Source of the DNA: Candidatus Zixiibacteriota bacterium
Lineage (GTDB): Bacteria; Zixibacteria; MSB-5A5; GN15; FEB-12
Direction of reading: 5' to 3'
DNA length: 64,000 nt
Assembly (NCBI GenBank): GCA_035380245.1
Contig: DAOSXA010000002.1
Span: 310,001 to 374,000, forward strand
This document shows positions 43,496 to 52,732 of this stretch, in pieces; positions within the stretch are counted from its first letter, which is position 1, and the number at the start of each line of letters is the position of its first letter. Both the position numbers and the translations under genes were made by a program. The notes under the pieces were generated by a model. That model worked only from the letters and a program-made list of their open reading frames with translations, was not told where the DNA came from and made no database searches.

Positions 43496-44074
43496 ATGCA
43501 GAAACTCATGATAGCAACAGCCCTGGTAGTACTACTGGCCGTTTCAGCCTCAGCCCAGGTATCGAGCCCAATTAAACTCTATGCCGGTGGCGGCATCTCG
43601 TTTCCGCAGACACCGGATGAGTTCAGCGACAATTTCAAAACCGGCTGGCACGGCATGGGGGGAATCTCGATGTTGGTGTTCCCGCGCGTATCGGCAATGG
43701 GTAAGGTTATGTACAACCAATTCTCGAACGATCTGGACCAGGTTGACGGTGGTGAGTTGAAGGTGACCATGTTCGGCGCCGATGCTCGTGTCGATCTCGG
43801 TTTTCCGACGATGCCGATTAAGCCGATAGTTTTTGGCGGCATCGGATTGGCCAACGTGAAGCTGGCTTCATACGATATCAGCGGACTTACCGAGGGTGAT
43901 ATAGATTTCGCCCTCGAGGATCAGACAAAGTTCTACTACAACATTGGCGGCGGACTGGAATGGAAACTCATGCCCGCAGTATCAGCTTTTGGCCAGGCTA
44001 CCTGGATTACGATCGCTACCGACGGCGACAACTCCAGTTTCTGGAGTTTGACCGCGGGAGTGAAGCTGTTATAA
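43496..44074 (+). CDS. Outer-membrane barrel protein, tandem family member 3
   Basis: The ATG at 43496 is preceded by a near-perfect AAGGAGGA; longer upstream frames are unsupported. The 192-residue protein has a signal peptide ending SASAQ and strands such as IKLYAGGGISFPQTPDEFSDNFKTGWHGMGGISMLVFPRVSAMGKVMYNQFSNDL. It ends FWSLTAGVKLL. Related to the other three barrels; members 3 and 4 share the P(D/P)DEF.. pattern. Confidence 0.82.
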   Translation: MQKLMIATALVVLLAVSASAQVSSPIKLYAGGGISFPQTPDEFSDNFKTGWHGMGGISMLVFPRVSAMGKVMYNQFSNDLDQVDGGELKVTMFGADARVDLGFPTMPIKPIVFGGIGLANVKLASYDISGLTEGDIDFALEDQTKFYYNIGGGLEWKLMPAVSAFGQATWITIATDGDNSSFWSLTAGVKLL

Positions 44075-44208
44075 AAAACTACGAATCCGAACATTCCAGG
44101 AGATCGGAGTATCAACTTCGATCTCTTTTTTTGTTGAAACGGAATTGTACAAAGAGTTTATTCGGCCATCCGAGAACCGAAGAATATATTCCCTAAGGAG
44201 ACAGAGAG

Positions 44209-44847
44209 ATGAAAAAGGTTCTTTTCGCGATGGTGCTGACCTTGGTTTTAGCAGGTATTGCATCGGCTCAGGGTCCCAAGATCAACTTCTACGCCGGCGG
44301 CGGCATGGCGCTGCCGATGGGCCCGGATGACTTCAAGGATTATTGGAAATCCGGGATATCGTTCGGCGGTGGTGTCGGTTTCCAACAGTCGGCCAACATG
44401 GAGCTGAAGGCCATGTTGTTCTACAACAAATTCGACGTTGATGAAGACGGCATGATTGAAGAAATCGAAGAGGCGTACGGCATCGATGCTTCCGGTTTGG
44501 AAATTGACGGCGGCGAGATGACTGCTATCGAGATCATGGGTGTTTTCAAGTATTCGCTTGGACTCCCCGAAGCTCCCGCCCGCCCATACCTGCTCGGCTC
44601 GGTCGGTATCACGGCCATGAAAGTCGCCGAAGCGACCATTTCTTACGGAAGTGAATACGGGTCCGAGACGACGCCTGAGACAACCGAGTCGAAGCTCTCA
44701 TTTGGCGTCGGCGGCGGTGTTGACATCAAGATCGGCGCGACCACGGCTCTCTTCGCCGAAGCTCAGTACATGTACGTTTCGACCGAAGGCGACGCGATCA
44801 CCTACCTGCCGATTCGCGGCGGCATCAAGTTCACGTTCGGTCAATAA
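44209..44847 (+). CDS. Outer-membrane barrel protein, tandem family member 4
   Basis: The 212-residue protein follows an AAGGAGAC site. Signal peptide 1-20 (ending IASAQ), then INFYAGGGMALPMGPDDFKDYWKSGISFGGGVGFQQSANMELKAMLFYNKFDVD and an acidic loop (EDGMIEEIEEAYG). The C-terminal strands are YLPIRGGIKFTFG. It is the last of the family before the bidirectional terminator. EF-like acidic loops could bind a cation, but no full EF-hand is present. Confidence 0.83.
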   Translation: MKKVLFAMVLTLVLAGIASAQGPKINFYAGGGMALPMGPDDFKDYWKSGISFGGGVGFQQSANMELKAMLFYNKFDVDEDGMIEEIEEAYGIDASGLEIDGGEMTAIEIMGVFKYSLGLPEAPARPYLLGSVGITAMKVAEATISYGSEYGSETTPETTESKLSFGVGGGVDIKIGATTALFAEAQYMYVSTEGDAITYLPIRGGIKFTFGQ

Positions 44848-44867
44848 TCGACGAATGCGAATAGACG

Positions 44868-44898
44868 AAAAAAGCCGGAGCCTTCGCTCCGGCTTTTT
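44868..44898. terminator. Bidirectional terminator between barrel 4 and BCCP gene
   Basis: AAAAAGCCGGAG-CCTTCG-CTCCGGCTTTTT, a symmetric stem with A/T runs on both sides, between convergent genes. Confidence 0.93.
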
Positions 44899-44923
44899 CT
44901 ATTTCGTGAGGATTTCCACCTAA

Positions 44924-45430
44924 TCAGGTTTTCTCTTCCTCCAACTCCAGCTCAATGATCGGTGTCTCGGTGTCGACCTGGTCGCCGGCCTTGAAATTGA
45001 CCGCCTTCACCTTGCCGTTGGCACGACTGTTGACCTGGTTTTCCATCTTCATCGCCTCGACGATCACCATCGGCTGCTTTTCGGTAACTTCATCGCCGAC
45101 TGCAACCATGATCTTCACGATCTTACCGGGCATCGGCGCGAAAATCTTGTCCTTCTCTCCGGCGGCGCCTCCGGCTCCACCCGCAAAACCATCCTCCGAG
45201 GGCTCTTGCAGCTCTATCAGTCGCGAGTCTATATCGAGATAATACTTGCCGTTGTTGCCGACCGCTCCTATCACACAGGAGCGACCATCGATCATGGTAC
45301 GAAACCGATTCTCCCCCACCGGCACGAACTCGAAGACCTTCTCCCCCACCGTCACCTTGACGCCGTCCGAGGTCCTCTCGCAGACCGTTTCCACCGCCTC
45401 GTCGTCGAACATGAATTCGTGATTACTCAT
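44924..45430 (-). CDS. Biotin carboxyl carrier protein of acyl-CoA carboxylase
   Basis: The 168-residue protein has a C-terminal biotinyl domain with the lysine in VEAMKMENQV (near residue 125). An N-terminal region of about 80 residues (GVKVTVGEKVFEFVPV..FRTMID) resembles the BT linker domain of methylcrotonyl- or propionyl-CoA carboxylase alpha. It overlaps the biotin carboxylase stop by eight bases, in another frame. In many bacteria the two are one protein, so this is a split or frameshifted LiuD/MccA-type subunit. Confidence 0.92.
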   Translation of the reverse strand: MSNHEFMFDDEAVETVCERTSDGVKVTVGEKVFEFVPVGENRFRTMIDGRSCVIGAVGNNGKYYLDIDSRLIELQEPSEDGFAGGAGGAAGEKDKIFAPMPGKIVKIMVAVGDEVTEKQPMVIVEAMKMENQVNSRANGKVKAVNFKAGDQVDTETPIIELELEEEKT

Positions 45431-46940
45431 GGATAGTCTCTCCGATCTGCCAGGCTCCGAGTGATTGCCACGGGGAGGGCACTGTCGTCTCTCCCCCGGG
45501 AGCGACTATCGCCTTACGCACGCTCAGAACCGTAGCCGCACTGGCAGCAGCGGCGGCCAGTTCCCTGAACGGACTGTAGTCGACATCGCGGTCGGCCATA
45601 TTTTTTTCGATGAAGTCGGTGTAGGTGCGGCCAGCGGCGAACTCCGGATGCATCATCGCCTCGATCATGAACCGCTTTGAGGTCTTCACGCCGAGAATTT
45701 TGTAATCGTTCAGGGCGCCGATCATCTTCTCGATGGCTATCTCCCGGCTCGGAGCATGCACGATCAGCTTGGCCATGATCGGATCGTAGTCGATCGTCAC
45801 CTCCTGCCCCGCCTGAATACCGCTGTCGACCCGGATACCGGGACCGACCGGCTCGGAGTAATGGTGTATCTTACCGGTCGAGGGCATGAAGTTGTTGTCG
45901 CCGTCTTCGGCGTAAATGCGGCATTCGATGGCATGCCCGCGCTGGGTGAGATTCATAAACTGTTCAGAGAGCGGGAGTCCCGCCGCAATGCGAATCTGCT
46001 CGACTACCAGATCGACTCCGGTCACCATTTCGGTAATCGGATGTTCCACCTGGATACGGGTATTCATTTCGAGGAAGTAATACCTGCCGCTTTCGTCGAG
46101 CAGGAACTCGACTGTCCCGGCGTTGGTGTAGTCGGCAGCCTGGGCAACTTTGACCGCATCCGCGCCCATACGCGCCCGCAACTCATCGCTCACCGCCACG
46201 CTGGGAGTCTCCTCAATGATCTTCTGATGGCGACGCTGAATCGAGCACTCGCGCTCGAAGACATGCATTGTATGGCCATGCTGGTCGGCAAGAACCTGAA
46301 ATTCGATATGGCGTGGATTGACGATGTATTTTTCAAGATAGACCGTGTCGTCGTTGAAGGCGTTCAAGGCCTCACGTTGAGCCGCTTCGAGAGCGGGGAC
46401 TAACTCCTCGGCGTTACGGACAATACGCATTCCCTTGCCGCCTCCCCCCGCCGCAGCTTTGATCATAACCGGATAACCGGCCTCATCGGCGACTTTCTTG
46501 TAAACCGCCGGATCGGTCTCACTCCCTTTCATGCCGGGAATGAGCGGCACCCCGGCGTCGGCCATCTTGACGCGTGAGGCTACCTTGTTGCCGAGCAGCT
46601 CGATCGCTTCCGGCGACGGACCGATGAAGGTGAGCCCTTCCTCCGCACAGTGACGAGCGAAAACCGGATTCTCAGCCAGAAAACCGTAACCGGGATGGAT
46701 CGCATCCGCCCCGGTCTCTTTGGCGGCGGCAATCAACTTGTCGATATCGAGATATGACTCACGCGGCGGCGATGCGCCGATATGAACCGACTCATCGGCC
46801 GTCAGGCGATGTCTGCTGTTGACATCGGCATCGGAATAAACCGCCACTGAGGGAATACCTAAGGTACGGCAGGCGTTGATAACCCGAATCGCAATCTCGG
46901 AGCGGTTGGCCACCAGGATTTTTTTGAACAGCTTTTCCAT
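45423..46940 (-). CDS. Biotin carboxylase subunit of acyl-CoA carboxylase
   Basis: ATP-dependent carboxylation of biotin. The 505-residue ATP-grasp protein has KILVANRSEIAIRVINACR, HPGYGFLAEN, AAAGGGGKGMRIV, IEFQVLADQHG and EMNTRIQVEHPITEMVTG. The last 50 residues beyond the carboxylase core (from about 455) match the start of the BT region of MCC alpha subunits. The stop lies eight bases inside the carrier gene. Next upstream gene is a crotonase, then the carboxyltransferase. Confidence 0.95.
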   Translation of the reverse strand: MEKLFKKILVANRSEIAIRVINACRTLGIPSVAVYSDADVNSRHRLTADESVHIGASPPRESYLDIDKLIAAAKETGADAIHPGYGFLAENPVFARHCAEEGLTFIGPSPEAIELLGNKVASRVKMADAGVPLIPGMKGSETDPAVYKKVADEAGYPVMIKAAAGGGGKGMRIVRNAEELVPALEAAQREALNAFNDDTVYLEKYIVNPRHIEFQVLADQHGHTMHVFERECSIQRRHQKIIEETPSVAVSDELRARMGADAVKVAQAADYTNAGTVEFLLDESGRYYFLEMNTRIQVEHPITEMVTGVDLVVEQIRIAAGLPLSEQFMNLTQRGHAIECRIYAEDGDNNFMPSTGKIHHYSEPVGPGIRVDSGIQAGQEVTIDYDPIMAKLIVHAPSREIAIEKMIGALNDYKILGVKTSKRFMIEAMMHPEFAAGRTYTDFIEKNMADRDVDYSPFRELAAAAASAATVLSVRKAIVAPGGETTVPSPWQSLGAWQIGETIHE

Positions 46941-46965
46941 CGATTTATTTCCGTTAATTTTATTG

Positions 46966-47751
46966 CTAATCTGTGACCCAGTTCGGCTTGCGCTTATTCA
47001 GAAAGGCGTCCATCCCCTCCTGTCCCTCATCGGAGACACGCAGCCGGGCAATCATCTCCGCCGTGAACGGTTTGAACTGCTCGGGTGTCATTCCGGGTAC
47101 CTCACTGACCAGCCGCTTGGCCATCGCCACCGCTTCCGGCCCGGAGGTTAAAACACTCTTGACGAGATTATTCACTTCGGCATCAAGTTGGTCGTCGTCG
47201 ACCACCCGATTGACCAAACCCACTTCATAAGCCCGGTCGCCGTTCATACGCTCACCGGTGATAAACAATTCACGAGCCTTTCCCTCGCCCATCTTCTTCA
47301 CGACATACGGTCCGATACAAGCCGGAACGACACCGATCTTGACCTCGGAGAACGAGAATTTGGCCGAGCGAGCCGCGATAGCAATATCGCACACCGCTAC
47401 GAAACCGGTCCCGCCGCCAATCGCGGCTCCGTTGATACGACCGATCACCGGTCGCTTGCAAGTGTAGATGCTGTAAAACAGATCGGCCAGGGCGTTGGAC
47501 TCAGCGAGATTTTCATCGAAGCTCTGTTTAATCACACCGCGCATCCAATTAAGATCGGCCCCGGCGCAGAACGATTTCCCCCTGCCGGTCAGCAGCACCA
47601 CGCGAATGTCGTCGTCGGCTTTGATCTTCGCGAAGATATCGCTCATCTCCTCGATCACGGTACCGTTGAAGGCGTTGTGAATCTCCGGCCGATTGAAGGT
47701 CACGTTGGCAATGCGACCATCGACGGAGAAATCAACCGTTTGATAATTCAT
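46966..47751 (-). CDS. Methylglutaconyl-CoA hydratase-like crotonase
   Basis: The 261-residue crotonase-fold protein has GKSFCAGADLNWMRG, a pattern typical of LiuC-type methylglutaconyl-CoA hydratases. It also has the oxyanion-hole glycine region GRINGAAIGGGTGFVAVCDIAIA and FSEVKIGVVPACIGPYVV. It lies between the carboxyltransferase and biotin carboxylase genes, as in liuB-liuC-liuD operons. The substrate assignment rests on context and the ADLNWM motif. HMG-CoA lyase is not in the window. Confidence 0.85.
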   Translation of the reverse strand: MNYQTVDFSVDGRIANVTFNRPEIHNAFNGTVIEEMSDIFAKIKADDDIRVVLLTGRGKSFCAGADLNWMRGVIKQSFDENLAESNALADLFYSIYTCKRPVIGRINGAAIGGGTGFVAVCDIAIAARSAKFSFSEVKIGVVPACIGPYVVKKMGEGKARELFITGERMNGDRAYEVGLVNRVVDDDQLDAEVNNLVKSVLTSGPEAVAMAKRLVSEVPGMTPEQFKPFTAEMIARLRVSDEGQEGMDAFLNKRKPNWVTD

Positions 47752-47778
47752 AGAAATCTCTTTTCCCTCGTCTTTGGC

Positions 47779-49386
47779 CTACATTCTGAACACACCGTAA
47801 CGTTGCTCCGGAATTGGCGCGTTGAGCGAGGCGGAAATTGCCAATGCCAGGGCATCGCGGGTTTCGGTCATACCGAGCATGCCGTCGTCCCAGAGTCGCG
47901 CCCCGGAATAGTACGGAGTGGATTCACTTTCGTATTTTTCTACAATCGGTTGGCGGATGGCGTTGATCTCATCCTGCGACAACTCCTGCCCCTCTTTCTG
48001 GAGCTGCTTGATCTTGACCGTCGCGAGGACATCGGCCGCCTGCTCGCCGCCCATCACACAGATTTTCGAGTTGGGCCACATCCAGAGCATCCTCGGAAAA
48101 TAACCGCGCCCGCACATGGCGTAGTTGCCCGCTCCGTAAGAACCACCCACCACCACGGTAAACTTGGGTACGTCGGCGTTAGCCACGGCATGGACCATTT
48201 TCGCGCCGTCGCGCGCGATACCGCCGGCCTCGTATTGACGACCGACGATAAATCCTGAGATATTCTGCAAAAAGAGCAGCGGAATTTTGCGCTCGGTGCA
48301 CAGTTCGATAAAATGCGCCCCCTTGACCGAGGACTCCGAAAACAGTACGCCGTTGTTGCCGATGATCCCGACCAGATAACCGTGTATACGAGCGAAACCG
48401 GTCACGAGTGTCGTGCCGTAAAGTTCCTTGAACTCGTGGAACCGGGAGCCGTCGGCAATACGTGCGATTACTTCCCTGACATCGAACGGCTTGCGGATAT
48501 CGGCCGAAACGACGCCGTAAAGTTCCTCGGGATCGTAATACGGATCCTCCGGGGTAGCGCGGTCAAGCGGGAATTTAGCCGGGGTGTTGAAGTTCTCAAC
48601 AATGTTCCGCGCCAGTTGCAAAGCATGAGTATCATCCTGCGCATAATGGTCGCTCACACCGGAGGTGCGGCAATGCACGTCTGCGCCGCCCAACTCCTCG
48701 GCCGTCACTACTTCACCGGTGGCCGCCTTGACCAACGGCGGTCCGCCAATAAAAATCGTCCCCTGCTTGCGCACAATGATCGTTTCATCCGACATGGCCG
48801 GGAGATAAGCCCCACCCGCCGTGCACGAGCCTAACACCACCGAAATCTGGGGAATGTTCTGCGCCGACATCTGTGCCTGGTTGTAGAATATGCGCCCGAA
48901 ATGGTCCTTGTCCGGGAACGTTCCACTCTGCAGCGGCAGGAATATCCCGCCCGAGTCGACCAGGTAGATACAAGGCAGCTTGTTCGATTCGGCGATTGCC
49001 TGGGCACGGGCATGCTTGAGGATCGTCATCGGGTAATAGGTGCCCCCTTTAACGGTGGCATCGTTGACGACAATCATGCACTCGCGGCCGTGCACCGAAC
49101 CGATACCGGTGATAATCCCGGCGCTGGGAGCATCGTTGTCGTACATATCGTACGCCGCCAGCGGACTTAGCTCCAGAAACGGTGTATTTCGGTCGAGTAA
49201 TTTGGCCAGCCGCTCACGCGGCAGGAGCTTGCCCCGGTCGGTATGCCGCTTGCGCGACTTCTCCGGACCACCCAGTTTGACCTGTTCAAGGCGTTCCTTG
49301 AAAACTCGGTGCTGCTCCTGATTCAGCCGCTGGTTTTCTTTGAATAGATCGGAGTTGACGTCGATTTTCGATTCAATGCGAAACAT
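47779..49386 (-). CDS. Acyl-CoA carboxylase carboxyltransferase subunit (MCC beta-like)
   Basis: The 535-residue carboxyltransferase transfers CO2 from biotin to an acyl-CoA. It has RERLAKLLDRNTPFLELSPLAAYDMY, IVVNDATVKGGTYYPMTI and CIYLVDSGGIFLPLQ. The C-terminal part includes VVVGGSYGAGNYAMCGRGY and IRQPIVEKYE..STPYYSGARLWDDG. The length and SGARLWDDG ending fit methylcrotonyl-CoA carboxylase beta better than propionyl-CoA carboxylase. It is the first gene of the four-gene operon. Confidence 0.93.
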   Translation of the reverse strand: MFRIESKIDVNSDLFKENQRLNQEQHRVFKERLEQVKLGGPEKSRKRHTDRGKLLPRERLAKLLDRNTPFLELSPLAAYDMYDNDAPSAGIITGIGSVHGRECMIVVNDATVKGGTYYPMTILKHARAQAIAESNKLPCIYLVDSGGIFLPLQSGTFPDKDHFGRIFYNQAQMSAQNIPQISVVLGSCTAGGAYLPAMSDETIIVRKQGTIFIGGPPLVKAATGEVVTAEELGGADVHCRTSGVSDHYAQDDTHALQLARNIVENFNTPAKFPLDRATPEDPYYDPEELYGVVSADIRKPFDVREVIARIADGSRFHEFKELYGTTLVTGFARIHGYLVGIIGNNGVLFSESSVKGAHFIELCTERKIPLLFLQNISGFIVGRQYEAGGIARDGAKMVHAVANADVPKFTVVVGGSYGAGNYAMCGRGYFPRMLWMWPNSKICVMGGEQAADVLATVKIKQLQKEGQELSQDEINAIRQPIVEKYESESTPYYSGARLWDDGMLGMTETRDALALAISASLNAPIPEQRYGVFRM

Positions 49387-49511
49387 TATCGGCTCTTCGA
49401 TTTATAGTGATGATTCAATTGTTAACTGGGTGGCAGATACATCCATTTGGACGATGAATATAACTCCCCGGTAACAGTTTGTAAAGCTCAGATAAAACTC
49501 TCCCCAAAGAA

Positions 49512-49542
49512 GAAAAAATATGATCGCATCGAACGCGATCAT
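49512..49542 (-). terminator. Intrinsic terminator of GNAT gene
   Basis: ATGATCGC-GTTCGAT-GCGATCAT on the minus strand followed by ATTTTTTC, 10 bases after the stop at 49553. Confidence 0.85.
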
Positions 49543-49552
49543 GACCGAACGA

Positions 49553-49972
49553 CTAATCAGCTTCAGACATACCCGACTGTCGTTCGTAGTTGCGACGCCC
49601 GGCCGCGGTCAGCCGTCTGAGGCCGAACCGCTCGTAGAACGGGATTAGAGCCTCATCGCACGCCAGATCGACCATGTAGTAGTCCTTGAGGAGCGCGAGC
49701 ATACGCTGAACCAACTCTCCGCCGATTCCTCTCCCCTGATATTCGGGGAGGACCTCAAGCAGCGGCAAATAGGCAGCCAGGACGCCGTCGCTGATCGCGT
49801 TGATGAACCCGACCACCCGCTCACCGTCCAGAGCGAGCACCACATGACTGCTTCCCTTCAGGATGCGCAGATGCGTCTCCTGATCGGGTGGATTAGGCCA
49901 ACCGACAAAGAAGCCGGCGAGTTGGGATGGGTCGACACCTTGAAAATCTGAGCTATATACAATCATTGTCAA
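49553..49972 (-). CDS. GNAT acetyltransferase
   Basis: The 139-residue protein has the acetyl-CoA-binding motif VLPEYQGRGIGGELVQRML and a C-terminal LIPFYERFGLRRL, typical of small GNAT enzymes. The substrate is unknown; GNATs of this size modify amines, proteins or small molecules. It is transcribed away from the carboxylase operon on the same strand and has its own terminator. Confidence 0.85.
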   Translation of the reverse strand: MTMIVYSSDFQGVDPSQLAGFFVGWPNPPDQETHLRILKGSSHVVLALDGERVVGFINAISDGVLAAYLPLLEVLPEYQGRGIGGELVQRMLALLKDYYMVDLACDEALIPFYERFGLRRLTAAGRRNYERQSGMSEAD

Positions 49973-50040
49973 TCATCCTTGTGCTAACAAGTCCCCTTCA
50001 TAATATGGGATTGGATACAGATGATCAACGGGATAACATA

Positions 50041-50637
50041 CTAGTTGAATCCCAGGTAGAATCCCAGCGTAATACCGACGCCGGTAACATCCACCCCTTT
50101 TATGGCATACAGGTTCGATTCTTTGCTGAAGAAGTGATTCACATAGATTTCCGCTCGGACTGATGTCGTTGGGCCTGTGTATTGATTGTGACCAATACCG
50201 AATGCGAGGAAAGAGTATTCGTAGCTATACTCCGAGTCACGGCGAATCTTTCCATACTCAGGTTTGGCAAAGAAGAATGACCGTTGTCCACCAGTGAACC
50301 GGGCTATCCCATGAATAGAGTAGGAAAATGCATCTCCGCCACCCGCTACAGACCTGGTATAACCGATCCCACCTCCCACACCGATACGGCTGGAGAAGAA
50401 ATACTCTCCCTCCAATCCCCAACCGAACCAGAACTCGTCTTTCGTGCTTTGAATCCTCTCAGTGGCATCGCCAACCAGCTTCCCGCCAGTTCCTTTAATA
50501 CCGATAAACCAGTCTGTCTGTTTCACGGTGAAGTGGCGTTCTGAAGGCTTTGACAGCGCCTTGCCCTTCGCATAACAGGGCTGCCCTGCGGACACAAGAA
50601 ACAACACAAACAGGGACACGGTAATCAGGTGTTTCAT
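50041..50637 (-). CDS. Outer-membrane beta-barrel-like protein
   Basis: Start at 50637 follows AGGAGGG; the 198-residue protein has a signal peptide (1-22) and strands such as WFIGIKGTGGKLVGDATERI, FGWGLEGEYFFSSRIGVGGGIGYTRSVAGG and VGITLGFYLGFN at the end. The rest follows an OmpA/OmpW-like barrel. It is not obviously a member of the 41-45 kb family. Function unknown. Confidence 0.78.
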   Translation of the reverse strand: MKHLITVSLFVLFLVSAGQPCYAKGKALSKPSERHFTVKQTDWFIGIKGTGGKLVGDATERIQSTKDEFWFGWGLEGEYFFSSRIGVGGGIGYTRSVAGGGDAFSYSIHGIARFTGGQRSFFFAKPEYGKIRRDSEYSYEYSFLAFGIGHNQYTGPTTSVRAEIYVNHFFSKESNLYAIKGVDVTGVGITLGFYLGFN

Positions 50638-50735
50638 AGATCCCTCCTCTTCGAGATCGTTAACGATTATCAAGATGTCTTGAGGAATCTACCAATCCGA
50701 GATATCAGGCGCAAGCCCAAATCGCTACGCTGCGC

Positions 50736-51230
50736 CTACTTGCGTGACCAATACTCCCGTTTGAGCATCGACATCGTGATCAGGTTGACCCGACGGCCGT
50801 CCACCACCGCTGCCTCACGTTGTACGCCCTCTTTGATGAATCCCTCGGTCGAATAAATATGATACCCGCGCTGGTTGTGCTCCATGACATCGAGCCAGAC
50901 TCTATGCGCTCCCAACTCCTCGAACACCATCTCCACAACCTTTCGGAACGCGGCTCGGCCGTATCCCTTATCCTTGGAGTCGATTACCAGTCGTTTGAAC
51001 TCAATATTCCCCTCCGGATCATCGAGTCCGACCAGAATGGCATAACCTAAAATCTCCTCGGAGTTATCGAGAGTAACGATATAATGACCGTGATCGATAT
51101 CGTTAACGGCGTGTAAATGACGTTCAACAGACCAGGTTCGAATATACGGAGTGTTGGCGGAATCGCGCTCGATACCGACGATGTGTTCGATATCTTTGGG
51201 AAGGCTCTTACGCAGAACTACATCAGGCAT
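50736..51230 (-). CDS. GNAT acetyltransferase
   Basis: The 164-residue protein has FKRLVIDSKDKGYGRAAFRKVVEMVF (motif A) and HNQRGYHIYSTEGFIKEG, typical of RimJ/RimL or SpeG-like GNAT enzymes. The substrate is unknown. It is separated from the HD-GYP gene by about 90 bases on the same strand. A short gap to the barrel gene follows. Confidence 0.86.
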   Translation of the reverse strand: MPDVVLRKSLPKDIEHIVGIERDSANTPYIRTWSVERHLHAVNDIDHGHYIVTLDNSEEILGYAILVGLDDPEGNIEFKRLVIDSKDKGYGRAAFRKVVEMVFEELGAHRVWLDVMEHNQRGYHIYSTEGFIKEGVQREAAVVDGRRVNLITMSMLKREYWSRK

Positions 51231-51320
51231 AGGACTCCTTAACGAATAACATGCTTATGAACGTTTGTACGTAGAACCGATCGAGTGGTTTGAAGAAAGC
51301 CTCGGAATAATGTAACGGGA

Positions 51321-52301
51321 TCACATTGTGATAGATGCCGGCCCCATGAGGCGGGTGAAATTTTCGAGTAAGTTCAGGTCAAAAATGTTCTTGTCGCCGA
51401 ACATGACCATCAGGGCCGGGAATGTCTCCACCGCCTGCCGGTACACTCGGTGCGTAGTCATGGCATCGAAGACATCGGCTACCGCGACAATCTTGCTGTG
51501 GGGATTAATATCTATCGAGGTAAGACCGCGCGGATAGCCGGAGCCGTCTTCTCGTTCGTGGTGCTGGATGATAGGGAAATAGGATTCCTCTCCGATTAAT
51601 CCGGTCTCCCGCATCAGCTCGACGCCCCAGCGCGGATGCTTGCGAATAATTGCGAACTCTCGCTCGCTCAAAGGCCCCCGCTTGTTGAGAATGCGTTCAT
51701 CGACCCAGATCTTCCCGACATCGTGAAACAAAGCCCCGGTTCCCAGACTTATCATTTCCTCATCGGACATTTCACCCATGAATTGCGCCAGAGCTATCGC
51801 AAAAGCACAAACATTGAGCGAATGAGTGTAGGTATAATAGTCGAAGGACATCACCTTCAACAGACTGTGAAATGTCTCCTGGCCGGACATCAGCAGGGTA
51901 ACGGTACCCTCCACCACCGCTTTTCCGCGATGGATATTGTCGCCCAGAGTTGGATTACTAAGGACATCCTGAACCGTTCGAGTGGCTGTTTCGTAGATAA
52001 TGGAGGTTTTCGTTTTTTCATCGATCGCTGAATCCCGGGCAATCATTAACAAGTTCTTTTCGAGATAATCCTGGTAGTTCCGGCGTTGTTCTATCGGTGT
52101 ATATAATCGATCGACGTTATTATCGAGCAGACCGGTACGATTATCCTCATCGAACGGCAACTCCCGGGATCGGTAAAGAACCATTTTGTCGGCGCGCAGG
52201 GTGTAGAGATCAAAGCCAAGGACGCTGTCTATCCGAAGTGATTCCAAATAGATAGGGATGAATTGGTCGACATATTTCGCCGCCAACTGAGTCGCAGCCA
52301 T
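51321..52301 (-). CDS. HD-GYP domain protein (c-di-GMP phosphodiesterase type)
   Basis: The 326-residue protein has an N-terminal region of about 130 residues without recognised domain. An HD-GYP domain follows, with GALFHDVGKIWVDE, RKHPRWGVELMRETG, HHEREDGSGYPRGLTS and VAVADVFDAMTTHRVYR. HD-GYP enzymes hydrolyse cyclic di-GMP and often control motility. It has no receiver or membrane segment. Motility linkage is plausible since the window is flagellar, but it is not beside those genes. Confidence 0.9.
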   Translation of the reverse strand: MAATQLAAKYVDQFIPIYLESLRIDSVLGFDLYTLRADKMVLYRSRELPFDEDNRTGLLDNNVDRLYTPIEQRRNYQDYLEKNLLMIARDSAIDEKTKTSIIYETATRTVQDVLSNPTLGDNIHRGKAVVEGTVTLLMSGQETFHSLLKVMSFDYYTYTHSLNVCAFAIALAQFMGEMSDEEMISLGTGALFHDVGKIWVDERILNKRGPLSEREFAIIRKHPRWGVELMRETGLIGEESYFPIIQHHEREDGSGYPRGLTSIDINPHSKIVAVADVFDAMTTHRVYRQAVETFPALMVMFGDKNIFDLNLLENFTRLMGPASITM

Positions 52302-52732
52302 CAGTTTCCTCCATTGCCTGTATTATCGGAAGGCGGTTGCTGAACTTAAGTGATACTAACTAAATCGTCTGTTGGGCGGCAGAGATATACAAGAAACAGC
52401 AAAGCTCCCGTAGCGCAGATCCGTCTTCGAACCTGCGAGGACTGTGAGTCATATAGGTCCCTTTGAACCTGAGATACTGTTGTCACGAAGCAATCAGACA
52501 GAGACACCTATTTCCTCGCGCCGATGCTCTGCGTCGTTGCGAGATGATTGGATGCTCTGCGTTTTTCCTTTTGTCAGGTTGCAAGCAACCTGACCTGACA
52601 GGTCCCTTCCCCCACACGTTTTATCCCAACACAAAGGCCGGGATCGCAAAGATCCCGGCCTGAGAATTGATCGAATTCATTGTCAGGCTCCAAGGAACCT
52701 GACCTACGAAGAAATAAGAATATACGGACCTA
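52302..52732. repeat. Repeat-filled gap with GTCAGG hairpins
   Basis: No gene is supported here. 52573-52599 is a perfect GTCAGGTTGC-AA-GCAACCTGAC hairpin; 52682-52706 is a related GTCAGGCTCCAAGGAACCTGACCTAC; both belong with 32559-32584. 52395-52440 resembles part of the 33990 repeat (ACCTGCGAGG..), and 52505-52570 carries degenerate GTTCC-type modules. Confidence 0.7.
52635..52661 (-). terminator. Terminator-like hairpin after DUF35 gene
   Basis: AGGCCGGGATC-GCAAA-GATCCCGGCCT, 11-bp perfect stem, on the minus strand followed by TTTGTGTT. It lies about 70 bases after the DUF35 stop. Confidence 0.65.
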
